Positions 42,686-50,479 of a stretch of 62,009 nucleotides of DNA are shown one piece after another. The stretch spans positions 1 to 62,009 of the forward strand of contig PULR01000024.1 in assembly GCA_003551005.1 (NCBI GenBank), read 5' to 3'. The stretch comes from Mollicutes bacterium (GTDB taxonomy: Bacteria > Bacillota_I > Bacilli_A > Izemoplasmatales > Izemoplasmataceae). The notes beneath the pieces were generated by a model. That model searched no databases. It was not told where the DNA came from and saw only the letters and a list, made by a program, of their open reading frames with translations. A program made the translations under genes and the position numbers. Position 1 is the first letter of the stretch, and every line of letters begins with the position of its first letter.

Positions 42686-44040
42686 AAGAAGGGGTTGGAT
42701 TGGTCGAGAAAAATTCGTATCACGATGTCACCTTCGTCGACATGACGCATGACGCCATGGGCGTCTGCCGTGTCGAAGGTTTCCCTTTGTTTGTGAAGGG
42801 CGCCTTGAAGGGTGAGAAGGCAACCATCAAGGTCATCAAGGTGAATAAGAACTTCGGTTTCGGCCGGTTGATTGAACTGAAGGAGGCCTCCCCCTTCCGC
42901 AAACAACCGATCTGTGATCATTTTGCTGCTTGCGGTGGCTGCGACACTATGCACATGAGTTATGAGATGCAGCTGCAATTCAAGCGTCATCGTGTCCAGG
43001 AGACGCTGCGCAAGCTTGGCGGCATTGAGGTTGAAGTCGAAGACACCATTCCGATGACCAATCCCTACTATTATCGAAACAAGGCTCTCGTTCCTTTTGG
43101 TGTCCGGGGTGGGCGGACGGTCGCCGGACTTTATCGCCCCCGCTCGCATGACATTGTCGATATCCAGCGATGCCATATCTACCCGAGGGTCTTCACCGAC
43201 ATCATTCGTTTCGTCCGCAATGTTCTTCAGGAGCAGTCCACGCCCATCTATCAGGGCGGCAAGGGTCCCGCCTTTCGTGGTTTAATGTTGCGCAGAAGCG
43301 CACAATATGGCGAAATTTCAATTGTTTTAATCGCCACCCGGGAGATGTTCCCGGGCCGGGATGTTCTCGTCAAGCGACTGCTTGATGCATACCAGAAAAT
43401 CGTCTCCATCGTGGTCAGTGTCAATCCTGACAAGACGAATGTCATGCTGGGTAAAAAAAGCCGGACGCTGCACGGAAAGGATAACATCCGCGACCGTCTC
43501 TTCGGTTTTGAATACAACATCTCGCACCGGTCTTTCTATCAGGTGAATCCTACCCAGACAGAGGCTCTCTACCGCCTCGCGCTCGAGTTCGCATCCCTCC
43601 ATGGTGAAGAATTCGCCGTGGATGTCTACTCAGGCATCGGCACATTGACCCTGCCCATCTCCAGGCGGGTCAGGGAAGCGCACGGTATCGAAAGTGTCCC
43701 GGAAGCGACGCAGGATGCGAGACGCAACGCAGAAGCGAACCAAGTCGAGAACGTCACATTCCACACGGGTCAGGCGAAGGATCTTCTACCGACCTTGGTT
43801 AGGAAGGCTGACGTCGTTTTCCTTGATCCGCCCAGGAAAGGATGTGAGCGTGAAGTTCTCGATGCCATCATCGACAGCAACATATCAAGGGTTGTTTATG
43901 TTTCCTGCAACGTCTCGACCCAAGCGCGGGATGCCGCCCGTCTTGTCGATGCCGATTACCGTGTCCGCAAAGTGAGGCCCGTCGACATGTTTCCGCAGAC
44001 AAGCCACATCGAGACCGTGATGCTTCTGGAAAAAGAATAG
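42682..44040 (+). CDS. 23S rRNA (uracil-5-)-methyltransferase, RlmD/TrmA family
   Basis: A 452-residue RNA methyltransferase that transfers methyl from SAM to uracil C5. An N-terminal TRAM domain (residues 10-70) is followed by the iron-sulfur motif CDHFAACGGC (near residue 75) with a fourth Cys in QRCHIYPR. The SAM domain has VDVYSGIGTLTLP near residue 314, DPPRKGC near residue 382 and the catalytic Cys in VYVSCNVST near residue 407. ATG 42682 overlaps the serine dehydratase stop; TTG 42700 with GAAGGGG upstream is an equal candidate. A second homologue lies at 46788; which one modifies U1939, U747 or tRNA U54 cannot be told. Confidence 0.92.
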   Translation: MKEGVGLVEKNSYHDVTFVDMTHDAMGVCRVEGFPLFVKGALKGEKATIKVIKVNKNFGFGRLIELKEASPFRKQPICDHFAACGGCDTMHMSYEMQLQFKRHRVQETLRKLGGIEVEVEDTIPMTNPYYYRNKALVPFGVRGGRTVAGLYRPRSHDIVDIQRCHIYPRVFTDIIRFVRNVLQEQSTPIYQGGKGPAFRGLMLRRSAQYGEISIVLIATREMFPGRDVLVKRLLDAYQKIVSIVVSVNPDKTNVMLGKKSRTLHGKDNIRDRLFGFEYNISHRSFYQVNPTQTEALYRLALEFASLHGEEFAVDVYSGIGTLTLPISRRVREAHGIESVPEATQDARRNAEANQVENVTFHTGQAKDLLPTLVRKADVVFLDPPRKGCEREVLDAIIDSNISRVVYVSCNVSTQARDAARLVDADYRVRKVRPVDMFPQTSHIETVMLLEKE

Positions 44041-44055
44041 TTGACCTCATGAAAA

Positions 44056-44092
44056 AGACGCCCGCTTTTGACAACCAAGCGGGCGTCTCTTT
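44056..44092. terminator. bidirectional terminator rlmD-like / arsR
   Basis: A 12-bp stem AGACGCCCGCTT/AAGCGGGCGTCT around a nine-base loop, with A-rich and T-rich flanks on the two sides. Confidence 0.9.
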
Positions 44093-44103
44093 AGGAATCG
44101 TGG

Positions 44104-44418
44104 TTACTTCTTTTGTTCTTTGCAGCAATCGTCGTCCTTCTCGCAGGGCTCAGGCTCCGTTTCGGAAAGAGCGATAAGATCCTCTCCCATTTTCCGCAAG
44201 GCATCGCGTTTAGCCTTGTAGTGCTGGAAATGTCCACTGCGCTCATTTTCAACTAAACCTTGCTGCTTGAGAATCCTCAGGTGTTGGGAAATAGCGGATT
44301 CCGTCACCTGAAAATGTTCGGCAAGACCTTTGACGCAATAGGATTTCTTCAGCAATAACTGAATGATATTGTATCGAGTCTTTTCTCCAATCGCTGTAAA
44401 GCGTTTGACTTCTTCCAT
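44104..44418 (-). CDS. ArsR-family regulator with Cys-rich tail, divergent from heliorhodopsin
   Basis: A 104-residue winged-helix regulator. It begins MEEVKRFTAIGEKTRYNII, has the recognition helix region VTESAISQHLRILKQQGLV near residue 38, a Cys in the preceding helix (KSYCVKGLA), and an unusual acidic tail CEKDDDCCKEQKK with three Cys that could bind metal or sense redox state. ATG 44418 is nine bases after GGAGG; TTG 44439 is less likely. Its gene faces away from the heliorhodopsin gene with 161 bases between, so it may control itself and the rhodopsin. The ligand is unknown. Confidence 0.88.
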   Translation of the reverse strand: MEEVKRFTAIGEKTRYNIIQLLLKKSYCVKGLAEHFQVTESAISQHLRILKQQGLVENERSGHFQHYKAKRDALRKMGEDLIALSETEPEPCEKDDDCCKEQKK

Positions 44419-44579
44419 ATGATTCAACCTCCAATCCAATATATTAAGTTTAAGCTAAAATAATTATAACGTGTTGGATTAAGCTTGTCAATGACCATGC
44501 TCAGTTGTATTTTTTTAGGATTTACATCAGAAGGCGTGGTATAATGCAATAAATTGATAACAAACAGGGAGGGTTTTAA
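44419..44579. promoter_or_regulatory. divergent promoter region arsR / heliorhodopsin
   Basis: For arsR the promoter is perfect: TTGACA (44491-44486, minus strand), 17-base spacer, TATAAT (44468-44463). For the rhodopsin a TATAAT lies at 44540-44545 without a clear -35. Between arsR's -10 and its start an AT-rich stretch (44440-44462) holds TTAAGTTTAAGCTAAAATAA, an imperfect dyad in the style of ArsR operators, and TCCAAT/ATTGGA-like repeats flank it. Confidence 0.6.
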
Positions 44580-45371
44580 TTGAAAGCATTAACGCATGAA
44601 CGGCTCCGACGTTTCAACAAGATCATGGGCGGGCTGCATCTGGTGCAGGGTCTGCTCATGCTCATTCTGGCGACGACTGTGATTCAGACCATCGGGGAGT
44701 TCACACCGACCATCACGCTGTTCTATCTGGAGTTCGACCAGATGGAGCAGACGCTGGTGCTGGCTAGCGACGAGTTGTTCGAACTGCCTTTTGGTATCTT
44801 TGTGGCGCTGTTTTTGTTGCTATCGGCCGGTGCGCACGCGCTCATTGCTTTTCCGGAGCGGACGAACCGCATCTACCGAGAAGATCTTGAGAACGGCGTC
44901 AACAAGTTCCGCTGGTTCGAGTATGCGCTCAGTTCCTCGATCATGATCGTGCTGATCGCGACGCTGTTCGGCATCTACGATCTGGCTTCCTTGCTGCTGA
45001 TCTTCGTTCTCAATGCCTCGATGAACCTCTTCGGGCTGGTGATGGAACAGCTCAATGCGGGACGCGAAAAGAAAGACGTGCGCTGGGGCCCCTTCATCTA
45101 TGGTTCGATTGCCGGAATCGCACCGTGGGTCGTGATCCTGATGTACATGTTCGGCACCGGCGAGTTTGACATGGTACCCTGGTTCGTGTGGGCCATTGTG
45201 GGGACATATTTCGTGGCTTTCAACACCTTCCCGGTGAACATGGTCCTGCAGTACAAGGGTGTGGGACGCTGGTCCGATTATGTCTATGGAGAACGGGTCT
45301 ATATCATCCTCAGCCTGGTGGCCAAGAGCGTCCTGGCCTGGCTGGTCCTCTTCGGAGCGATGCAGCCTTAA
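44580..45371 (+). CDS. heliorhodopsin
   Basis: A 263-residue seven-helix retinal protein of the heliorhodopsin family, which binds retinal as a light sensor with inverted membrane topology (N-terminus inside). It matches the 48C12 type closely by eye: WFEYALSSSIMIVLIA at residues 112-127 with the counterion Glu114, NASMNLFG at 145-152, and the last-helix segment GERVYIILSLVAKSVLAW with the Schiff-base Lys249 and Ser245. His20 and His86 fit the two conserved His residues. The start is TTG 44580, six bases after AGGGAGGG. The gene stands alone between a divergent ArsR gene and a fluoride riboswitch; no retinal-synthesis gene is in the window. The family call is secure; the signalling role is unknown. 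Confidence 0.95.
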   Translation: MKALTHERLRRFNKIMGGLHLVQGLLMLILATTVIQTIGEFTPTITLFYLEFDQMEQTLVLASDELFELPFGIFVALFLLLSAGAHALIAFPERTNRIYREDLENGVNKFRWFEYALSSSIMIVLIATLFGIYDLASLLLIFVLNASMNLFGLVMEQLNAGREKKDVRWGPFIYGSIAGIAPWVVILMYMFGTGEFDMVPWFVWAIVGTYFVAFNTFPVNMVLQYKGVGRWSDYVYGERVYIILSLVAKSVLAWLVLFGAMQP

Positions 45372-45378
45372 GTTTTTT

Positions 45379-45407
45379 TTGCCACTTAGAATGCTCTGTG
45401 CTATATT
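45379..45407 (+). promoter_or_regulatory. promoter of fluoride-riboswitch unit
   Basis: TTGCCA (45379-45384), 17-base spacer, TATATT (45402-45407) preceded by TGC (extended -10). It lies just after the heliorhodopsin stop; a T8 run there has no stem. Confidence 0.75.
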
Positions 45408-45418
45408 AAAGAGGATTG

Positions 45419-45488
45419 AGTGGCGATGGCGTTCGCCGAAACCGCCGAAAGGCTGATGACGCCTGCGTGTTTTTTGCGCAGGTTTTTT
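45419..45488 (+). ncRNA. fluoride riboswitch (crcB motif) with terminator
   Basis: The transcript from 45421 reads TGGCGATGGCGTTCGCC, then GAAACC, a GCC-GAAA-GGC hairpin and TGATGACGCC, which is the crcB consensus: P1 and the pseudoknot pieces GGCGATGG...ATGACGCC. The 3' side merges into a terminator, CCTGCG/CGCAGG (45462-45481) followed by T6. Fluoride binding should stabilise the aptamer and let transcription go on into the antiporter gene. Confidence 0.88.
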
Positions 45489-45528
45489 GATGCGCTATTC
45501 CCGGTGTAAAACGAAGGAGTGTCTGTGA

Positions 45529-46719
45529 GTGTTGTTCAGTGCGGCCAGCGTCTTGTTCTTTGGTTTTCTAGGGGGTTTCCTCTTTGAGAAGATGAAGCTT
45601 CCCCCGTTAATCGGGATGCTGCTTGCGGGGATCGTCATCGGCCCGTCCGGGTTCGATCTGCTCAGTGACGCCCTGCTCGAGGTGGCGCACGATCTGCGGG
45701 TAGTGGCGCTGATCATCATTCTGCTGCGGGCGGGGCTCGGGTTGGATCGTTCACGACTCGGGGAGACCGGAAAGCGTTCGTTGCCGCTCGCGATCATTCC
45801 GAATCTTCTGGAAGGCTTGTCGCTGGCGGTGCTTGCCATGTGGTTCTTTGAGTTCACGTTCGTCCAGGGGGCGATTCTGGGGTTCATTGTTGCGGCCGTC
45901 TCCCCAGCTGTGGTGGTGCCGGCGATGCTGAATCTGATGGACCGCAAAATCGGTATGAAACGCAAGCTTCCGGTTGTGGTGCTGACAGCGGCTTCGCTGG
46001 ACGATGTTTTCGCCATTGCGTTGTTCTCTTCCTTTCTTGGACTCTATCTGGGCACGCAGAGCAGCTTCGGTCTGCAGCTTTTCAATGTACCGCTGGCGAT
46101 TTTCCTAGGTGTATTGCTAGGCCTGTTGGTCGGGCTTGTGCTGCTCGTGTTCTTTCGGCGCTTTCGTATCCGGGATAGCCGCAAGGTAGTGCTGCTTTTG
46201 GCGGTGTCGATGTTTCTGGTCACCCTGGAAGAGAGACTCGAGGATGTCGTCATGGTCTCCGCCTTTCTCGGGGTGATGGCGATCGGGGTCGTGATCGCGG
46301 AAGGGAAATCCCCCTTGGCGACTCGCTTGTCGATCAAACTCTCGAAGGTCTGGGTTTTTGCGCAGATTCTGTTATTCGTGCTGGTTGGCGCCGCGGTCGA
46401 TGTCTCCATCGCTTTAGAGGCCGGCCTGCTGGGAATCGGGTTCGTCTTCTTTGGGCTTTTCATGCGCAGTATCGGGGTGCTGATCGCCACCTCGCGCAGT
46501 CGGCATCCCTGGCGGGAGCGGCTGTTCATCGTCGCCTCCTATTGGCCGAAGGCCACGGTCCAGGCCGCGGTCGGTGCGGTGCCGCTCGCCATGGGGGTCG
46601 CCGGAGGGGAGCTGATTCTGGCGATTTCGGTGCTGAGCATCCTGCTGAGTGCTCCGCTTGGCGCTTTCGCCATCAAACGCCTCACCCCGTTCTGTCTGGA
46701 CCATCCTAGTGAAGCTTGA
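45529..46719 (+). CDS. cation/proton antiporter under fluoride riboswitch control
   Basis: A 396-residue membrane antiporter of the monovalent cation:proton (CPA) superfamily with about 12 helices. It starts MLFSAASVLFFGFLGG, has LPPLIGMLLAGIVIGP near residue 26, VSPAVVVPAML near residue 125 and the acidic SLDDVFAIALFSS near residue 154, where the ion-binding Asp pair sits. GTG 45529 is nine bases after AAGGAG. Fluoride riboswitches often control CrcB, CLC-F or Na+/H+ antiporter-like genes, so this gene probably answers fluoride stress, either by exporting fluoride or by managing the proton load. Its true ions are not known. Confidence 0.85.
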   Translation: MLFSAASVLFFGFLGGFLFEKMKLPPLIGMLLAGIVIGPSGFDLLSDALLEVAHDLRVVALIIILLRAGLGLDRSRLGETGKRSLPLAIIPNLLEGLSLAVLAMWFFEFTFVQGAILGFIVAAVSPAVVVPAMLNLMDRKIGMKRKLPVVVLTAASLDDVFAIALFSSFLGLYLGTQSSFGLQLFNVPLAIFLGVLLGLLVGLVLLVFFRRFRIRDSRKVVLLLAVSMFLVTLEERLEDVVMVSAFLGVMAIGVVIAEGKSPLATRLSIKLSKVWVFAQILLFVLVGAAVDVSIALEAGLLGIGFVFFGLFMRSIGVLIATSRSRHPWRERLFIVASYWPKATVQAAVGAVPLAMGVAGGELILAISVLSILLSAPLGAFAIKRLTPFCLDHPSEA

Positions 46720-46787
46720 GTCGTACCGTTTCTGTGCATGTGTTACACTATTTTTAAAGACATCCATTGAAAAAAGGAGGGCGGCCC

Positions 46788-48155
46788 ATGGAATCTCAAC
46801 TGGAAATCGGCCAGGAAGTTCTCGTGACCATTAAGTCGATCGGCATTAACGGCGAAGGCGTGGGCTTCTACAAGCGACAGGTTGTCTTCGTGACCGATGC
46901 CATTCCGCCCGAGCAGGTCGTCGTCCGTGTCGTAGACCTCAAGAAAGGCTACGCCGTGGGAGAGCCGGTTCGCTTCAAGAAACACGCCTATTACCGGCGA
47001 CGTCCTTTCTGCAGGCATTACGGAACGTGCGGCGGTTGTCAGCTTCAGCACGCCGATTATGAGGAACAGCTCCGGCTGAAGCAGGAACTTCTCAAACAGA
47101 CCATCGAACGCTATGCAGACCTGCAGCCTGGGGATTACCGGTTGCACCGCTACGAACCGCCCCTGAATCCACGGGCTTATCGACACAAGGCCCAGATGCC
47201 GGTGGAAAACACTTCGGATGGTCTGCAGACCGGATTGTACGCTCGCGGCGGCAAGGAATTCGTCCCGGTCGCTGCCTGTCCCGTGCAGCATCCTCGCATC
47301 AACGAGACGAACCAGGCGGTACTCGAGATTCTCGACCGCTATCGGGTCTACGCTTTCGATCCTTCCCGTATGCGGGGGATGCTCCGCTATATCGTGACCC
47401 GTATCGGTTCTTCACGCGACGAGATTCAGGTGACCCTGGTCGTCACCCTCTTCAACAAGTTTCTCCACAAGGTCGCAAGAGAGATTCTCGAACTGCCCAA
47501 CGTCGTGGGGGTCGCCGTTTCCAAGAATCATGATGCGGCGAATCCGAACGTCTTCGGCGAGACCTATGAAGTGCTGGCCGGCAGGGAGGTCATCGACGAG
47601 CGTCTCGGCGGTGTCCGGTATGCGTTGAACCCGAAGGCGTTCTTTCAGCTGAACCCCCCTGAAGCCAAAAGGATGTACGATTATGTCGGCTCGTTGCTGC
47701 CGCGGGGTGAGAGCCTGCTGGATCTGCACACCGGAAGCGGAGGAATGGCGCTTTATTTCGCGGATCGGTTCAAGCAGGTCGTCGGCATCGACAGCGACCC
47801 CTCCTCGATCAGCAGCGCGGAGGCGAATGCCAGGGCCAACGGTATGGAAGGGGCGACCTTCCGGGTCTTCGATGCCGGGAGGTATCTTAAACGCACACCG
47901 GGTGCATCGTTTGATGTCGTGGTGATGGATCCGCCACGTTCCGGTCTCGACCGCGAGACCATCTCCGGACTGCTTGCCTCCCCGCCGCAGACACTCATCT
48001 ATGTCTCCTGCAACCCGAGCACCCTGGCGAAGGATCTCGGACGCTTGAAAAAACAGTTTTGCATCGAGTCCATCAAGCCCTTCGATATGTTCCCCCAGAC
48101 GTCCCAGGTTGAATCCGTGACGCATTTGAGTAGGCGCAAGGAGACTCCGTCATGA
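46788..48155 (+). CDS. 23S rRNA (uracil-5-)-methyltransferase, RlmD/TrmA family
   Basis: A 455-residue second member of the family at 42682. It has the TRAM domain (residues 1-62), the cluster motif CRHYGTCGGC near residue 78, ACPVQHPRINE with the fourth Cys, LLDLHTGSGGMAL near residue 310, MDPPRSGLD near residue 384 and the catalytic Cys in IYVSCNPST near residue 406. ATG 46788 has AAAGGAGGG eight bases upstream; the frame from 46767 covers that site. It overlaps the next gene by ATGA. Two homologues six kilobases apart suggest division of rRNA targets, as for RlmCD-like enzymes in Bacillota. Confidence 0.92.
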   Translation: MESQLEIGQEVLVTIKSIGINGEGVGFYKRQVVFVTDAIPPEQVVVRVVDLKKGYAVGEPVRFKKHAYYRRRPFCRHYGTCGGCQLQHADYEEQLRLKQELLKQTIERYADLQPGDYRLHRYEPPLNPRAYRHKAQMPVENTSDGLQTGLYARGGKEFVPVAACPVQHPRINETNQAVLEILDRYRVYAFDPSRMRGMLRYIVTRIGSSRDEIQVTLVVTLFNKFLHKVAREILELPNVVGVAVSKNHDAANPNVFGETYEVLAGREVIDERLGGVRYALNPKAFFQLNPPEAKRMYDYVGSLLPRGESLLDLHTGSGGMALYFADRFKQVVGIDSDPSSISSAEANARANGMEGATFRVFDAGRYLKRTPGASFDVVVMDPPRSGLDRETISGLLASPPQTLIYVSCNPSTLAKDLGRLKKQFCIESIKPFDMFPQTSQVESVTHLSRRKETPS

Positions 48156-48754
48156 AAAGACCAGATCAGGAAAAGGATACTTTTTTTCGGATAAACCGCC
48201 GAAAGAATCGTAAGGCGTCGACCATCCGCAAACTTCTCTTGTTCACTCTACGGTCGCTTATCCTCGCCAGTCTGCCGCTGATCGCCTTCGCACTGGCGGC
48301 GATGGTTCTCTTCTGGCGCGGGAACCTGCCGGCGGCTTTGGTTGCTGCCTCCTTGATGGTCCACACGCCGTTTTTATTCCTCGGGTCGCTGCGCAACCGT
48401 TTGCGAAACATCCTGCCCGTGCTTTTTGCACAGGTGTATGTGTTCCTGTCCTTGCTGGAAGGAGATTTTGCCCGCTACCAGCCCCTTTTCACGCTTCTGC
48501 CGTTCACGGCATACATTTTGCGCAAGCGCCGTCGCCTCGTGCACCATCTTGTCCTGGGCGTCTCCGTCGTCTGGCTGTTTAGCGGGTTGGCGCTGGATCG
48601 GTGGTGGCCCTCCGGTCTGCGGGCGACGCTGATTGTGACGATGTATCTCGTGTTCCTGCCGCCGATGCTCCTGAACGCACTCGAACGTCCTCTGGAAAAG
48701 TTTTATTCGGTGTGCCGCGCCTTCAAGAAACGGCTTCCCTTTGTCCGTCGTTGA
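48152..48754 (+). CDS. hypothetical membrane protein
   Basis: A 200-residue basic membrane protein I do not recognise. The first 28 residues are highly charged and cytosolic (RINRRKNRKAS). Helices can be seen at about residues 30-55, 58-75, 85-97, 103-117, 125-145 and 155-175. It starts inside the end of the RlmD-like gene, so the two are cotranscribed, and a terminator follows. Nothing in it hints at an enzyme; it could be a small integral envelope protein. Confidence 0.7.
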   Translation: MKRPDQEKDTFFRINRRKNRKASTIRKLLLFTLRSLILASLPLIAFALAAMVLFWRGNLPAALVAASLMVHTPFLFLGSLRNRLRNILPVLFAQVYVFLSLLEGDFARYQPLFTLLPFTAYILRKRRRLVHHLVLGVSVVWLFSGLALDRWWPSGLRATLIVTMYLVFLPPMLLNALERPLEKFYSVCRAFKKRLPFVRR

Positions 48755-48761
48755 GTTATCG

Positions 48762-48784
48762 CCCGCCTTTCGGCGGGTTTTTCT
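48762..48784 (+). terminator. rho-independent terminator
   Basis: Stem CCCGCC/GGCGGG with a TTTC loop, followed by TTTTTC. Confidence 0.85.
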
Positions 48785-48850
48785 TGCGTCAAAGACATGC
48801 TTTTTTATCCTTCTTGATAGAATGAACATAGATCGGTTAAGGAGGATTTG

Positions 48851-49804
48851 ATGATGCAACCAGTAGGCATCCACCACATCACGGCTCTGTCCGGGGATCC
48901 CCAGGCGACCCTGGACTTCTATGCAGGGGTTCTGGGTTTGCGTTTAACCAAGCGGACGGTGAACCACGACGACCCCGGTACATATCACTTGTATTTCTCG
49001 AACCAGGCTGCCGAAGTCGGTACGCACCTGACGTTCTTTCCCCAATCGAACGCTCCACGGGGCAAACGCGGCGGTGGACAGGTAGGCGATGTGGTCTTCG
49101 CCGTCCCACCTCGCTCGATGGCATTCTGGAAGCGTCGCCTGATTGAACACGGCACAAAGTATCATGTCGAACAGCGTCTGGGCGAGAGCGTGCTTTGGTT
49201 CAAGGACTCGTTCGGGTTGTCGCTGGGGATTGTTGAACGGGATGTCGAAGGGGGGAATGCCTGGGATGGTATCGTCGAAAGTCAATACGCCATCACAGGT
49301 ATCGCGTTTGCTACGCTGCTCTCTATGTTCCCGGATCACTCCAAGCAGCATCTGAAACGAACCTTCGGCTTCAAGCTGGAAGATTCGGACGCGGCGTTCT
49401 ACCGGTTGAACGGTACGGTTGAAACGGGTGGCGAGCTTCACCTATCGCGCACTGTCCACGGGCGCGGTATCGAAGGGGCCGGCACCGTCCATCACATCGC
49501 CTTTAGAGCCGCAAATGATGATCATCAGCGGGAAATCCTGCATGCACTTGACGGACAGAATTACCGGACGACGCAGATCATCGACCGGACGTATTTCCGT
49601 TCCGTCTATTATCGCGAATGCGGGTTCATCCTTTTCGAAGTGGCCACCGACGGGCCGGGATTCACTGTCGACGAAGCGTTCGACCAGCTGGGAGCGAAGC
49701 TGACGCTTCCCGCTCATCTGGAAAAGAAACGGCAGCGGATTCAAAGCGCTCTTCGCTCGCTCGAGATCCAGAAAGGCTACCTGGAGAAGCCTTCGCAGCC
49801 ATGA
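48851..49804 (+). CDS. ring-cleaving (glyoxalase/VOC) dioxygenase, MhqO-like
   Basis: A 317-residue vicinal-oxygen-chelate protein with two tandem glyoxalase modules, resembling the MhqO group of Bacillus that handles quinones and catechols. The first module opens with GIHHITALSGDPQ (metal His near residue 8) and the second with AGTVHHIAFRAAND near residue 212; the third metal ligand is the Glu in FILFEVATDGPG near residue 260. ATG 48851 and 48854 are both possible after AGGAGG. The stop overlaps the hydrolase start, a pairing that matches MhqO and MhqD. Detoxification of electrophiles is the likely role. Confidence 0.85.
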   Translation: MMQPVGIHHITALSGDPQATLDFYAGVLGLRLTKRTVNHDDPGTYHLYFSNQAAEVGTHLTFFPQSNAPRGKRGGGQVGDVVFAVPPRSMAFWKRRLIEHGTKYHVEQRLGESVLWFKDSFGLSLGIVERDVEGGNAWDGIVESQYAITGIAFATLLSMFPDHSKQHLKRTFGFKLEDSDAAFYRLNGTVETGGELHLSRTVHGRGIEGAGTVHHIAFRAANDDHQREILHALDGQNYRTTQIIDRTYFRSVYYRECGFILFEVATDGPGFTVDEAFDQLGAKLTLPAHLEKKRQRIQSALRSLEIQKGYLEKPSQP

Positions 49805-50403
49805 AGCATGTTTATGAACCCGGGGATGTCGAACGGACCCTGGTGCTGCTTCATGGGACCGGTGGTTCGATGGCGGATCTTAAACCTCTTGCCGCGTCGA
49901 TTGATCCAGATGCCGGTGTGCTCATGTTAGAAGGGGATGTCCTTGAAGGCGACAACCGACGGTTTTTCAAACGTCTGCGCGCTGGCGTTTTTGATGAGGC
50001 GGATCTGAATACCCGGGCCGATGCCTTTGTGGATCGTCTCACGCGACTCGCTGTCCGATATGGGCTGAATTGGAATGGGATTGTACCCCTTGGGTATTCC
50101 AATGGTGCGAATCTGGTTCTCGCGGCGTTTTATCGACAAGGGCCTTTTGTCTCCCGCGCCCTGCTCCTTCATCCGATGCCTCCTTACGCCTACGGTCCCG
50201 TTCAATCCCTTCAGGGACTGCGTCTGTTCGTCACGTTTGGCTCCGACGACCCTTTCGTCGAAGCGGATGCATTCGAGCGGCTGGTGCGTGAGTGTCAGGA
50301 AAGCCAAGCCCAGGTAGAAACGTATCGGCATGCTCATGCCCACCGCCTGACAAAAGCGGAACAACAGCAGGCCCGAAATTTCTACTGGGGGGGTAACGTT
50401 TGA
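49801..50403 (+). CDS. alpha/beta hydrolase, MhqD-like carboxylesterase
   Basis: A 200-residue serine hydrolase of the phospholipase/carboxylesterase type. It has LVLLHGTGGS near residue 14 (oxyanion hole), the nucleophile in GYSNGANL near residue 98, the acid in FGSDDPFVE near residue 148 and the His in HAHRLTKAE near residue 178, giving a complete triad. ATG 49801 overlaps the dioxygenase stop; the longer frame to 49618 lies within that gene and is a shadow. In Bacillus the matching MhqD is induced by quinones along with MhqO, so the pair may share that role here. No MarR-type (MhqR) regulator is nearby. Confidence 0.87.
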   Translation: MKHVYEPGDVERTLVLLHGTGGSMADLKPLAASIDPDAGVLMLEGDVLEGDNRRFFKRLRAGVFDEADLNTRADAFVDRLTRLAVRYGLNWNGIVPLGYSNGANLVLAAFYRQGPFVSRALLLHPMPPYAYGPVQSLQGLRLFVTFGSDDPFVEADAFERLVRECQESQAQVETYRHAHAHRLTKAEQQQARNFYWGGNV

Positions 50404-50426
50404 AATAAAGGCTCTGTTTGGCGGTT

Positions 50427-50456
50427 TTGACATTCATGTGGCCTTTCGTGTACAAT
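50427..50456 (+). promoter_or_regulatory. promoter of small membrane protein gene
   Basis: TTGACA (50427-50432), 18-base spacer, TACAAT (50451-50456). Confidence 0.75.
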
Positions 50457-50479
50457 AAGGCGCAAGAGGGGTGAGCCCC

